Part shown: one piece after another, positions 6,633 to 12,008 of the stretch | Numbering within the stretch: position 1 is the stretch's first letter | Layout: the number at the start of each line of letters is the position of its first letter | NCBI GenBank assembly: GCA_910595815.1 | Contig: CAJVCM010000032.1 | Coordinates: 1-12,008, forward strand | DNA from: Candidatus Thioglobus plumae | GTDB taxonomy: Bacteria; Pseudomonadota; Gammaproteobacteria; PS1; Pseudothioglobaceae | Length of the DNA: 12,008 nucleotides | Reading direction: 5' to 3' | The notes under the pieces: generated by a model | What the model saw: the letters and a program-made list of their open reading frames with translations, nothing else | What the model was told of the DNA's origin: nothing | The model's database searches: none | Program-made: the position numbers and the translations under genes

Positions 6633-8048
6633 TTAGAAGAAGGACTCTCCGTAAGCTTCGAGTTGTTGCCAAAGTTTTTCTTTATTTGGGTGTTGTTCAC
6701 GTAGGGCGTTAATGCGCTGAAAGTATTCATCGATGTTTAAATAACCATTTTCACCGGCTTGTACTCTACCTTGTACAGTTTCAAACCAATCTTCAGACTC
6801 GTCTTCACTCAGTGCTTCAGGATAGTTTCTAGCCTTGAAATGCATGAGTAATGTTGAAAGCTTGTCATCTTTAAATTTTGGATGAAAGTTTTTTAATGCA
6901 TCTATGCTAAGTGTTTGTATTTGATCACCAATGCGTTTATCGCCGTTATCCATAAAGCCATCGTAAAGTGTTTGATCAACATCGGTTATTTGAATACGTT
7001 CTTGATCATTTTTATATAGATCCTGCACAATTTTTCCAATCGCCTTTTGATTGTCCTTGATGAAAGACAATCGATCAAGGCAAGTTACCATATCAATTTG
7101 CAGTTGTTCAATAATTTTTGGTTCAAGTTTGTACACATTGGGCACAAACATTGGGCTCTTATTAAAAACCAAATCCTTAATTTCTAGGCGTTTAACCCCC
7201 TCTGGTAATTCAGACTGCTTGGTAAACATTAAGGTTTTTAATTCCTCAATATCCATTTCTAGAAGCATTGATGGGTCTTGATCTAGGTTAAATACAATGG
7301 CACGATCGTTGTATTCTGGGTGGTAAGCTAGTGCAACTGCTAAACGTGTGCAAGATAGTGTGGCAGGGTACATGCCAGAGGTATGTAACATTGGCTCAAA
7401 TAATTGAATTTTACGCTCGACCGTCTTCTTTTCACGCAAGCTAAAAGCATAATCAAACAATTGTGGCTGTGTGTCTTTAATAATTTTAGCAATCGCAATG
7501 GTGGCTCGCACATCAGCCAAAGCATCGTGCGCATCGGCATGCTCAATACCATTGGCTAATGAGAGTTGGTCAAGTTTAAAAACAGGCTTACCTTCTTCGT
7601 TATGCACCCATCTTAGGCTCGCATCTTTTTTAAGTGCGTAACACAATCGCACCACATCTAAAATATCCCAACGCGTGTTGCCATTTTTCCAATGCCAAGC
7701 GTACGGATCAATAAAGTTACGGTACAAAGTATGACGCGTGAATTCATCATCAAAACGAATCGAGTTGTAGCCAACAATACAAGTATTTGGCGTGGAGAAT
7801 TCAGTGTGTATTTTTTGAATAAATGCATGTTCAATCATGCCTTTTTGTTCACATAGTTGTGGACTAATGCCGGTGATGGAGCATGCTTCTGGTGCAGGTA
7901 AGCAATCATGCGTTGGTTTACAGTAAAACATGTGCTCATCTAATATGTTGAGGTTTTCATCTGTACGAATACCTGCAAATTGTGAAATTCGATCAATTTT
8001 TGGACTAATGCCAAAAGTCTCGTAGTCGTACCAGTAGAATGTTTTCAT
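6633..8048 (-). CDS. sbcB: Exodeoxyribonuclease I
   Basis: 471 residues against 475 in E. coli SbcB, which it parallels throughout. Seen: the DnaQ-like exonuclease domain with YDYETFG (Asp8, Glu10), RFDDEFTRHTLYRNFIDPYAW with Asp101, and HADAHDALADV with His174 and Asp179. These correspond to E. coli Asp15, Glu17, Asp108, His181 and Asp186. The SH3-like and helical C-terminal regions follow, including LYDGFMDNGD and LLMHFKARNYPE (about 400-415). Known: it degrades single-stranded DNA 3' to 5', interacts with SSB, and acts in mismatch repair and recombination control. Translation starts at ATG 8048 with no Shine-Dalgarno and no convincing promoter in the short space after the csp terminator; two TAAAAT hexamers there are weak -10 candidates. 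Not truncated. Confidence 0.96.
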   Translation of the reverse strand: MKTFYWYDYETFGISPKIDRISQFAGIRTDENLNILDEHMFYCKPTHDCLPAPEACSITGISPQLCEQKGMIEHAFIQKIHTEFSTPNTCIVGYNSIRFDDEFTRHTLYRNFIDPYAWHWKNGNTRWDILDVVRLCYALKKDASLRWVHNEEGKPVFKLDQLSLANGIEHADAHDALADVRATIAIAKIIKDTQPQLFDYAFSLREKKTVERKIQLFEPMLHTSGMYPATLSCTRLAVALAYHPEYNDRAIVFNLDQDPSMLLEMDIEELKTLMFTKQSELPEGVKRLEIKDLVFNKSPMFVPNVYKLEPKIIEQLQIDMVTCLDRLSFIKDNQKAIGKIVQDLYKNDQERIQITDVDQTLYDGFMDNGDKRIGDQIQTLSIDALKNFHPKFKDDKLSTLLMHFKARNYPEALSEDESEDWFETVQGRVQAGENGYLNIDEYFQRINALREQHPNKEKLWQQLEAYGESFF

Positions 8049-8076
8049 AAGCTTATTTTAACGAATTTTAGGCAAT

Positions 8077-8105
8077 AAAAAACCCAGCGTTTAAGCTGGG
8101 TTTTT
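8077..8105 (-). terminator. Rho-independent terminator downstream of csp
   Basis: The GC stem CCCAGC (8083-8088) pairs with GCTGGG (8095-8100) around a six-base loop, and flanking A and T runs extend the pairing to 11 bp. On the - strand the hairpin is followed by six T (8082-8077). It starts 20 bases after the csp stop. The A/T flanks are nearly symmetrical, so it could also work on the + strand, but no + gene reads into it. It lies only 28 bases before the sbcB start and so separates csp from sbcB. Confidence 0.92.
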
Positions 8106-8125
8106 GAATTCAAATAACTGTAAAG

Positions 8126-8329
8126 TTACTGAGGATGTACGTTAGCCGCTTGAGGACCTTTAGCACCATCTTCTAAATCAAATTCTACTTCTTGACCTTC
8201 TTCTAGTTGCTTGTAGCCGTCGCCTTGGATCGCACGGAAGTGAACGAATACATCGTCACCACTTTCTTGCTCAATAAAACCAAAACCTTTTTTTGCGTCA
8301 AACCACTTTACCTTTCCTGTTGTAGACAT
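8126..8329 (-). CDS. Cold-shock domain protein (CspA family)
   Basis: 67 residues, a single cold-shock domain covering almost the whole protein. Seen: [17 protein letters not shown] with the RNP1 motif KGFGFIE (14-20), DVFVHF as RNP2 (26-31), and the closing GPQAANV (58-64). Known: these small OB-fold proteins bind single-stranded RNA and DNA, melt mRNA secondary structure, and are often cold- or stationary-phase-induced; which paralogue this is cannot be told. A strong ribosome binding site, TAGGAGA, lies just before the ATG, the best in the window, suggesting high expression. A private terminator follows it. It is downstream of deaD on the same strand, across a 164-base spacer that could hold its own promoter and leader; the pairing with an RNA helicase fits RNA unfolding in the cold. 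Confidence 0.95.
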   Translation of the reverse strand: MSTTGKVKWFDAKKGFGFIEQESGDDVFVHFRAIQGDGYKQLEEGQEVEFDLEDGAKGPQAANVHPQ

Positions 8330-8493
8330 AATGTCTCCTATAAGTTAAAAAAATTACCGAAAAAACATACCACCTTTATAACTTAGAGAAACTTGAAAAA
8401 GTTCAAACAACAAAATATAAATAGTAGCCGTATTCTTTACCAGCGTTTGCTATTTTACCGTACTTTAGTAATTACCGTACTAAATAAATTTAA
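8330..8493 (-). promoter_or_regulatory. deaD-csp spacer: probable csp promoter and leader with repeats
   Basis: This is the largest intergenic stretch, 164 bases, and very AT-rich. On the - strand a TTGAAC (8401-8406) precedes TATAAA (8375-8380); the 20-base spacing is long, so this csp promoter is only a candidate. If real, the leader is about 40 bases and ends in the strong TAGGAGA site. The half nearest deaD holds two inverted repeats and a direct repeat, listed separately. I see no open reading frame here that looks real. Confidence 0.4.
8455..8481. repeat. 10-bp direct repeat TTACCGTACT, 17-bp period
   Basis: TTACCGTACT occurs at 8455-8464 and again at 8472-8481, so the copies start 17 bases apart. 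A shorter relative, TTACCG, is at 8354-8359 in the proposed csp leader. The second copy is also the centre of an inverted repeat, TTTAGTA (8464-8470) and TACTAAA (8478-8484). Tandem copies at this spacing could be binding sites for a regulator, but no known motif is recognised. Confidence 0.55.
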
Positions 8494-8503
8494 CTATTTA
8501 TTT
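8482..8503. repeat. 8-bp inverted repeat spanning the deaD stop codon
   Basis: AAATAAAT (8482-8489) and ATTTATTT (8496-8503) are perfect inverted arms with a six-base loop; the deaD stop codon is at 8494-8496. The stem is wholly A/T, so as a terminator it would be weak. It may instead end or stabilise the 3' end of deaD mRNA together with the next hairpin. Confidence 0.45.
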
Positions 8504-10353
8504 TTAGGCTTTGAGCGTGAGAATTTTGGCTTTCTATTGCGGTCACCGCCGCCATTTCTATCACCACCACGAGAGTCTCTGCCACCACGTCTATCATTTT
8601 TTCCACCTTTAGAAAATTTTCCACGACCAAAATTACGTTTCCCTGAAGTGCCACCAATAGTAGCCTTGTTGTTTTTCTCGGTAAGTTCAGTAATATTTAG
8701 ACGTTTGCCATTAACCATAGTCTTTTTTAGGACTTCAAAAGTCTCTTTTGGCATTTCATCAGGTAGATCTACTGTAGAGAAGTTGTCAAAAATTTGAATA
8801 GAACCAATGTACTCGCTATCCATGTCAGCTTCATTGGCAATAGCACCTAAGATATTTCCAGGCTTGATATTGTTACTATTACCTACTTCAAGCTTGTATC
8901 GACGCATTGGTATTTGCGGATGAGCATTAAGAGGGTTGGCCTCTACTGGCACAACTTTCTCTTCACCTGGCTTTTGGTCTCTGCCAAAACTAGGCTCTTT
9001 TTCTGAAAGAAATAAAGGTTCATTGCCTTGGGCGATGTGCGCCAAGGCCGATGCGATTTTAATCAAACTAAGTTCTTCATTTGACTCTTGGAATTCAGAA
9101 ACTAATTTTTCAAAAACACCAAGATCTTGATTGTTGATTGTTTGTGTAATCTTCTGTTTAAAGGTGTTAACACGTTTTTCGTTGATGATTTTTGCAGTCG
9201 GCAATTCAAGTGGTTCAATCTTTTGACGTGTTACACGTTCAATATTGCTAAGCATACGTCTTTCACGATTCGATACAAATAAAATTGCCTCACCTTCACG
9301 TCCAGCACGACCGGTACGGCCAATACGGTGTACGTAAGTTTCTGCATCTTGAGGTATGTCGTAGTTCACCACGTGTGAAATTCTTGGCACATCTAATCCA
9401 CGAGCAGCAACATCAGTGGCAACTAAAATATCAATACCACCTTTTTTAAATTTGTTAATAATTTTTTCACGTTGACTTTGCTGAATGTCACCATTAATAG
9501 CTTCTGCTGAAAAACCTCTAGCAGCCAATTTTTCAGACAATTCGACAGTCAGTGTTTTGGTTCTGGCAAAAATAATCATTGCGTCAAACTCGGTCACCTC
9601 TAGAATTCTAGTGAGTGCATCTAATTTTTGGCTTAGACCGCCAACAAGGCAGTATTTTTGTTTGATTGTAGGCGCTGTTTCAGTTTTGGTTTTAACTTTA
9701 ACCAGTTTAGGCTTGTTTAAGAATTGTTCTGCAACGCGTTTAATAATATTTGGCATCGTTGCTGAGAATAGCGCGATTTGACGTTGCTCAGGAATGCGTT
9801 CCATTACCCATTTAATGTCGTCAATAAAACCCATTTTCAGCATTTCATCTGCTTCATCTAAGACGAATGATTTTATGTTATCGAGTTTTAAGGTGCCTTT
9901 TTTAATATGGTCCATCACACGCCCTGGCGTGCCAACGACAGCATGTACACCGCGTTTTAATGGGCGCAATTGGATGTCGTATGATTGTCCGCCATAAATT
10001 GGTAATACGTGAAAGCCTTTTAGTCCACGTGCATAAACTTGCACGGCTTCTGATACCTGGATGGCTAGTTCACGAGTTGGCGCTAAAATCAATAATTGAG
10101 GTGCGTTTAGACTTAGGTCGATATTGTCTAATAAAGGCAGAGCAAATGCCGCCGTCTTACCTGTACCTGTTTGAGCTTGACCAATAACATCTTCACCATT
10201 TAGTAGGTGAGTAATACATTGCTCTTGAATAGGTGATGGTGTTTCATAACCGATAGAATCCAATACTTTTAGGATAGAATCGGATAGGCCAAAATCACTA
10301 AATTTAGCTTGAGGCTTGTTATCAGGTTTGTTATCGGATTTATTTTCAGACAT
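8494..10353 (-). CDS. deaD: DEAD-box ATP-dependent RNA helicase DeaD/CsdA
   Basis: 619 residues, typical for DeaD (about 570-660). Seen in order: FSDFGLSDSILKVL and PSPIQEQCI (Q motif, 18-47), AQTGTGKTAA (60-69, Walker A), PTRELA (92-97), GTPGRVMDH (141-149), DEAD (166-169), SAT (197-199), MIIFARTKT (259-267), VATDVAARGLDV (311-322) and HRIGRTGRAG (342-351). A DbpA-type RNA-binding domain follows (about 483-556, MRRYKLEVG...FSTVDLP), then a tail rich in Arg, Gly, Lys and Asp (about 571-619). The N-terminus has two DNKP units. Known: DeaD unwinds structured RNA, helps large-subunit ribosome assembly and cold growth. A TATAAT at 10381-10386 is a likely -10, giving a leader near 20 bases; there is no clear Shine-Dalgarno. 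The adjacent csp supports a role in RNA remodelling. Confidence 0.96.
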   Translation of the reverse strand: MSENKSDNKPDNKPQAKFSDFGLSDSILKVLDSIGYETPSPIQEQCITHLLNGEDVIGQAQTGTGKTAAFALPLLDNIDLSLNAPQLLILAPTRELAIQVSEAVQVYARGLKGFHVLPIYGGQSYDIQLRPLKRGVHAVVGTPGRVMDHIKKGTLKLDNIKSFVLDEADEMLKMGFIDDIKWVMERIPEQRQIALFSATMPNIIKRVAEQFLNKPKLVKVKTKTETAPTIKQKYCLVGGLSQKLDALTRILEVTEFDAMIIFARTKTLTVELSEKLAARGFSAEAINGDIQQSQREKIINKFKKGGIDILVATDVAARGLDVPRISHVVNYDIPQDAETYVHRIGRTGRAGREGEAILFVSNRERRMLSNIERVTRQKIEPLELPTAKIINEKRVNTFKQKITQTINNQDLGVFEKLVSEFQESNEELSLIKIASALAHIAQGNEPLFLSEKEPSFGRDQKPGEEKVVPVEANPLNAHPQIPMRRYKLEVGNSNNIKPGNILGAIANEADMDSEYIGSIQIFDNFSTVDLPDEMPKETFEVLKKTMVNGKRLNITELTEKNNKATIGGTSGKRNFGRGKFSKGGKNDRRGGRDSRGGDRNGGGDRNRKPKFSRSKPKNK

Positions 10354-10380
10354 GGTTTTTAGTGACAGACAAAGATCGCA

Positions 10381-10386
10381 ATTATA
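10381..10386 (-). promoter_or_regulatory. Candidate -10 element for deaD
   Basis: A perfect TATAAT on the - strand lies 27 bases before the deaD ATG, in the 73-base gap after the thioredoxin-like gene. No TTGACA-like hexamer sits at 16-18 bases. An alternative pair further up, TTGATT with TATAAC at 18 bases, is also possible. No terminator hairpin is visible in this gap, so read-through from upstream may add to deaD expression. Confidence 0.35.
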
Positions 10387-10426
10387 CGCTAACTCGGTTA
10401 TATTAGTTTTTTATTATATAAATCAA

Positions 10427-10978
10427 CTAGTACCACTTGATAGAGCAACCCATTGATGGGATTTGTTCTAAAGGCCCCTGACCCGTTATCGCCACTTGGC
10501 TCATGGCATCAAATAAGTCGCGCTTGACATCGGTTGCTGCAGACTCTTTGCGTGAAGCATCGAGTCGGCCACGATACTGTAATTCTAAATCTGCGTTATA
10601 GCCAAAAAAATCTGGCGTACAAACAGCGCCGTAAGCTTTTGCAATTTCTTGAGTCTCGTCGATCAAATAAGGGAATGGAAAATTCATTTCTTCAGAAATT
10701 TTTTGCATATTTTCAAATGAATCTGCCTCGTATTCATCTGGATTATTAGACATAATCGCTACGGTATTGAGTCCCATAGCTTTGAGCTCTTTAGTATCGC
10801 GAATAACACGATCAATAATGGCCTTAACATAAGGACAGTGATTACAAATAAACATCACCAGTAAGCCATTTTCACCCTTGCAACTGTCTAAAGTATGCAT
10901 TTTCCCATCTACACCTTTGAGATTGAAGTTAATGGCGGGTATGTTAAAGTCACAAACAGGGGTTTCAGTACTAACCAT
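10427..10978 (-). CDS. Thioredoxin-fold, peroxiredoxin-like protein (AhpC/TSA-related, PRX_like1 type)
   Basis: 183 residues. Seen: VCDFNIPAINFNLKGVDGKMHTL (8-30), a redox site FICNHCPYVKAI with Cys45 and Cys48, VAIMSNNPDEYEADSFENM (73-91), FPYLIDETQEIAKAYGAVCTPDFF (102-125) with a third Cys at 120 followed by the cis-Pro-like TPD, YRGRLDASR (135-143), and the family end PSMGCSIKWY. There is no signal peptide, so it is probably cytosolic. Known: the fold supports thiol-disulfide exchange or peroxide reduction; this subfamily is poorly characterised and the true substrate is unknown. An AGGAAA ribosome site precedes the ATG. It follows tcdA by 27 bases on the same strand and is probably co-transcribed. 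A functional link to tRNA modification is not shown. Confidence 0.88.
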   Translation of the reverse strand: MVSTETPVCDFNIPAINFNLKGVDGKMHTLDSCKGENGLLVMFICNHCPYVKAIIDRVIRDTKELKAMGLNTVAIMSNNPDEYEADSFENMQKISEEMNFPFPYLIDETQEIAKAYGAVCTPDFFGYNADLELQYRGRLDASRKESAATDVKRDLFDAMSQVAITGQGPLEQIPSMGCSIKWY

Positions 10979-11005
10979 GATGTTTTTTCCTGGGTTTAAT
11001 TAAGG

Positions 11006-11743
11006 TTAAGATTTTAATAGAGTTTGAATGATGTGTCCTGCCATCATCAACCCAAAAATATTAGGCATATAAGAAATCGCACCATTCACTGCTCTGGGCC
11101 TACCTGTAGGCGCAGTATCAATCGCTGTAATTTCTTGATGAGGTAATGCCTTAATTTGTAACTCGGTAGAGTGTACCACTGGAAATTTGAGTGATGCTTT
11201 GATACGCCTAAGTTGCTTTCGCATCTCACGTGCTAAGGCACAATTTTCAGTTTTGTCCATGCGAGAGATTGTGATTTTAGTTGGGTCAAGTCTTCCGCCA
11301 GCACCCATACTGGAGATCATGGGTTTGCCAGATTTATTACAATTATCAATGAGCGCAGTTTTGCAGGTAATCGCATCAATACAATCGGCGACAAAATCTA
11401 GCTCTTCGTCAATCGAAATTTCCTGCGCCTTACCTCTGTCGATAAATTCATTGCGTTTTATGATAACGATATCAGGGTTGATATCGTGCAATCTATCGGT
11501 CAAAACATCGACTTTTGGCAAGCCCAATGTTGAGTTGAGTGCAATCAGTTGTCGGTTTAAATCAGTCTTAGAAACGATGTCAAAATCGACCAATGTTAAT
11601 GTGCCTATACCAGCCCTGCATAGCGCTTCAGCACATGCACCACCAACACCACCAAGCCCAGCGATTAACACGTGAGATTCGGCTAGGCGTGCCAAGCCTT
11701 GTTGGCCCAATAATATTTCAGTACGTGCGCAACTTCCAGCCAT
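11006..11743 (-). CDS. tcdA: tRNA threonylcarbamoyladenosine dehydratase TcdA (CsdL/YgdL)
   Basis: 245 residues, slightly shorter than E. coli TcdA (268). Seen: an opening RTEILLGQQGLARL (7-20) typical of the family, HVLIAGLGGVGGACAEAL with the Rossmann GLGGVGG at 29-35, VDFDIVSKTDLNRQ with Asp53 and Arg64 for ATP binding, ADCIDAITCKTALI (119-132), SSMGAGGRLDPTKI (144-157), and a C-terminal MPNIFGLMMAGHII (226-239). Known: TcdA is an E1-like enzyme that uses ATP to cyclise t6A at tRNA position 37 to ct6A. The ATG at 11743 is the only usable start: the upstream frame reads lysine/glutamate codons and then a stop, and GAAGAA before the ATG is a plausible ribosome site. It lies 57 bases after the tatD-family gene. 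Other ThiF/E1 relatives are possible, but the motifs favour TcdA. Confidence 0.92.
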   Translation of the reverse strand: MAGSCARTEILLGQQGLARLAESHVLIAGLGGVGGACAEALCRAGIGTLTLVDFDIVSKTDLNRQLIALNSTLGLPKVDVLTDRLHDINPDIVIIKRNEFIDRGKAQEISIDEELDFVADCIDAITCKTALIDNCNKSGKPMISSMGAGGRLDPTKITISRMDKTENCALAREMRKQLRRIKASLKFPVVHSTELQIKALPHQEITAIDTAPTGRPRAVNGAISYMPNIFGLMMAGHIIQTLLKS

Positions 11744-11768
11744 TTTTTTCTTCGTCTTTTCCTTTTCT

Positions 11769-11782
11769 ACCCCTTAAGGGGT
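11769..11782. repeat. 14-bp perfect palindrome upstream of tcdA
   Basis: ACCCCTTAAGGGGT is a perfect palindrome midway between the tatD-family stop (11801) and the tcdA ATG (11743). In RNA it folds to a five-bp GC-rich stem with a TTAA loop. On neither strand is it followed by a T-run, so it is not a classical terminator. It could be an operator, or a short hairpin in the tcdA leader ahead of the GAAGAA ribosome site. Confidence 0.5.
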
Positions 11783-11800
11783 GCTAAACCGAGTACAGTG

Positions 11801-12008
11801 CTATTTTAAATTAAATAGATTAACCGCATTATTATCACATTGTTGCACTACTTCTTCTATTGATATCTGTTTAAGCTCGGAAATCTCTTGCGCTACCAAG
11901 GTTAAATCATCAGGATTGGGATGGTCATCAGTTTCAATAAGGATAAACTCTAACGGGCAGTTTTTAACAATTTGACGAATCTTCGTTGATTTTTGATTGG
12001 TAATCTGC
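11801..12008 (-). CDS. TatD family hydrolase, C-terminal fragment (cut by window edge)
   Basis: Only the last 68 residues are in the window: the frame is open to the right edge and ends at TAG 11803-11801. Seen: QITNQKSTKIRQIVKNCPLEFILIETDDHPN near the edge, matching the TatD pattern of a basic helix, a P-L-E strand and the LxETD metal-site segment, and then ISIEEVVQQCDNNAVNLFNL, which matches the usual C-terminal helix (N-x-x-x-L-F). Known: TatD proteins are metal-dependent TIM-barrel nucleases of the amidohydrolase superfamily, with reported 3'-5' exonuclease or DNA-repair roles. Which paralogue (TatD, YcfH or YjjV) cannot be told from this piece. ETD is followed by DHPNPDD, not the more common S/A-P. 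It is on the same strand as tcdA, 57 bases before it. Confidence 0.8.
   Translation of the reverse strand, partial: QITNQKSTKIRQIVKNCPLEFILIETDDHPNPDDLTLVAQEISELKQISIEEVVQQCDNNAVNLFNLK

Noticed and set aside
8391..8406. Inverted arms TTGAA/TTCAA around an A-run upstream of csp as an operator
   Set aside because: Five-bp arms in strongly A/T-rich DNA are common by chance, and one arm is part of the candidate -35.
8393..8797. 134-codon open frame on the + strand across the deaD 3' end, Pro/Leu/Ser/Phe-rich
   Set aside because: It is antisense to the Arg/Gly-rich DeaD tail; its odd composition is what the complement of such codons gives. No ribosome site and no recognisable domain.
10387..10426. 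A/T-rich arms TAGTT and AACTA after the thioredoxin-like gene as a terminator
   Set aside because: Five A/T-rich pairs with a 16-base loop would not form a stable terminator.
11187..11675. 162-codon open frame on the + strand opposite tcdA
   Set aside because: The - strand frame carries all TcdA motifs; the + frame is low-complexity Ser/Ile/Leu with no family pattern or start signal.

Overview
This AT-rich window is chromosomal housekeeping DNA, almost certainly gammaproteobacterial. The protein set (short YbgI/Nif3, endonuclease III with its iron-sulfur loop, SbcB exonuclease I, DUF1841, TcdA, DeaD with a DbpA-type tail) points to that class. The low GC and compact spacing resemble small-genome marine sulfur-oxidiser lineages (SUP05/Thioglobus-like). 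That placement is inference from style and gene content, not from a database match.

Layout. Positions 1-4634 carry six genes on the + strand in one tight, partly overlapping run: thiD (5' end cut by the window edge), hisC, a Nif3/YbgI family gene, asd, hisB and hisH. Four of them serve amino-acid biosynthesis: three histidine genes plus asd of the aspartate family. ThiD serves thiamine synthesis. From 4631 to the right edge everything is on the - strand. Read in the direction of transcription, right to left, the order is: tatD family (5' end cut), tcdA, a thioredoxin/peroxiredoxin-like gene, deaD, csp, sbcB, nth, a DUF1841 gene and a fructosamine-kinase family gene. The two blocks converge at 4631-4634, where hisH and the kinase share a CTAG palindrome that holds both stop codons.

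How the genes fit together. The + block is a mixed biosynthetic operon. The - block holds small functional groups: TcdA (tRNA t6A cyclisation) with a redox protein; DeaD helicase followed by a cold-shock protein, a typical RNA-structure/cold-adaptation pair; then SbcB and the nth-DUF1841-kinase set (DNA repair, unknown, and a probable protein-deglycation kinase). A strong rho-independent terminator follows csp, and a good extended -10 promoter precedes nth.

Intergenic space is small; the largest gap is 164 bp, between deaD and csp. I saw no tRNA, rRNA, CRISPR array, insertion sequence or phage gene. I did not find a clearly new biological system. The points most worth a second look are the repeat-rich deaD-csp spacer, the nth-DUF1841-kinase operon, asd embedded among his genes behind a perfect hairpin, and the shared-stop convergence.
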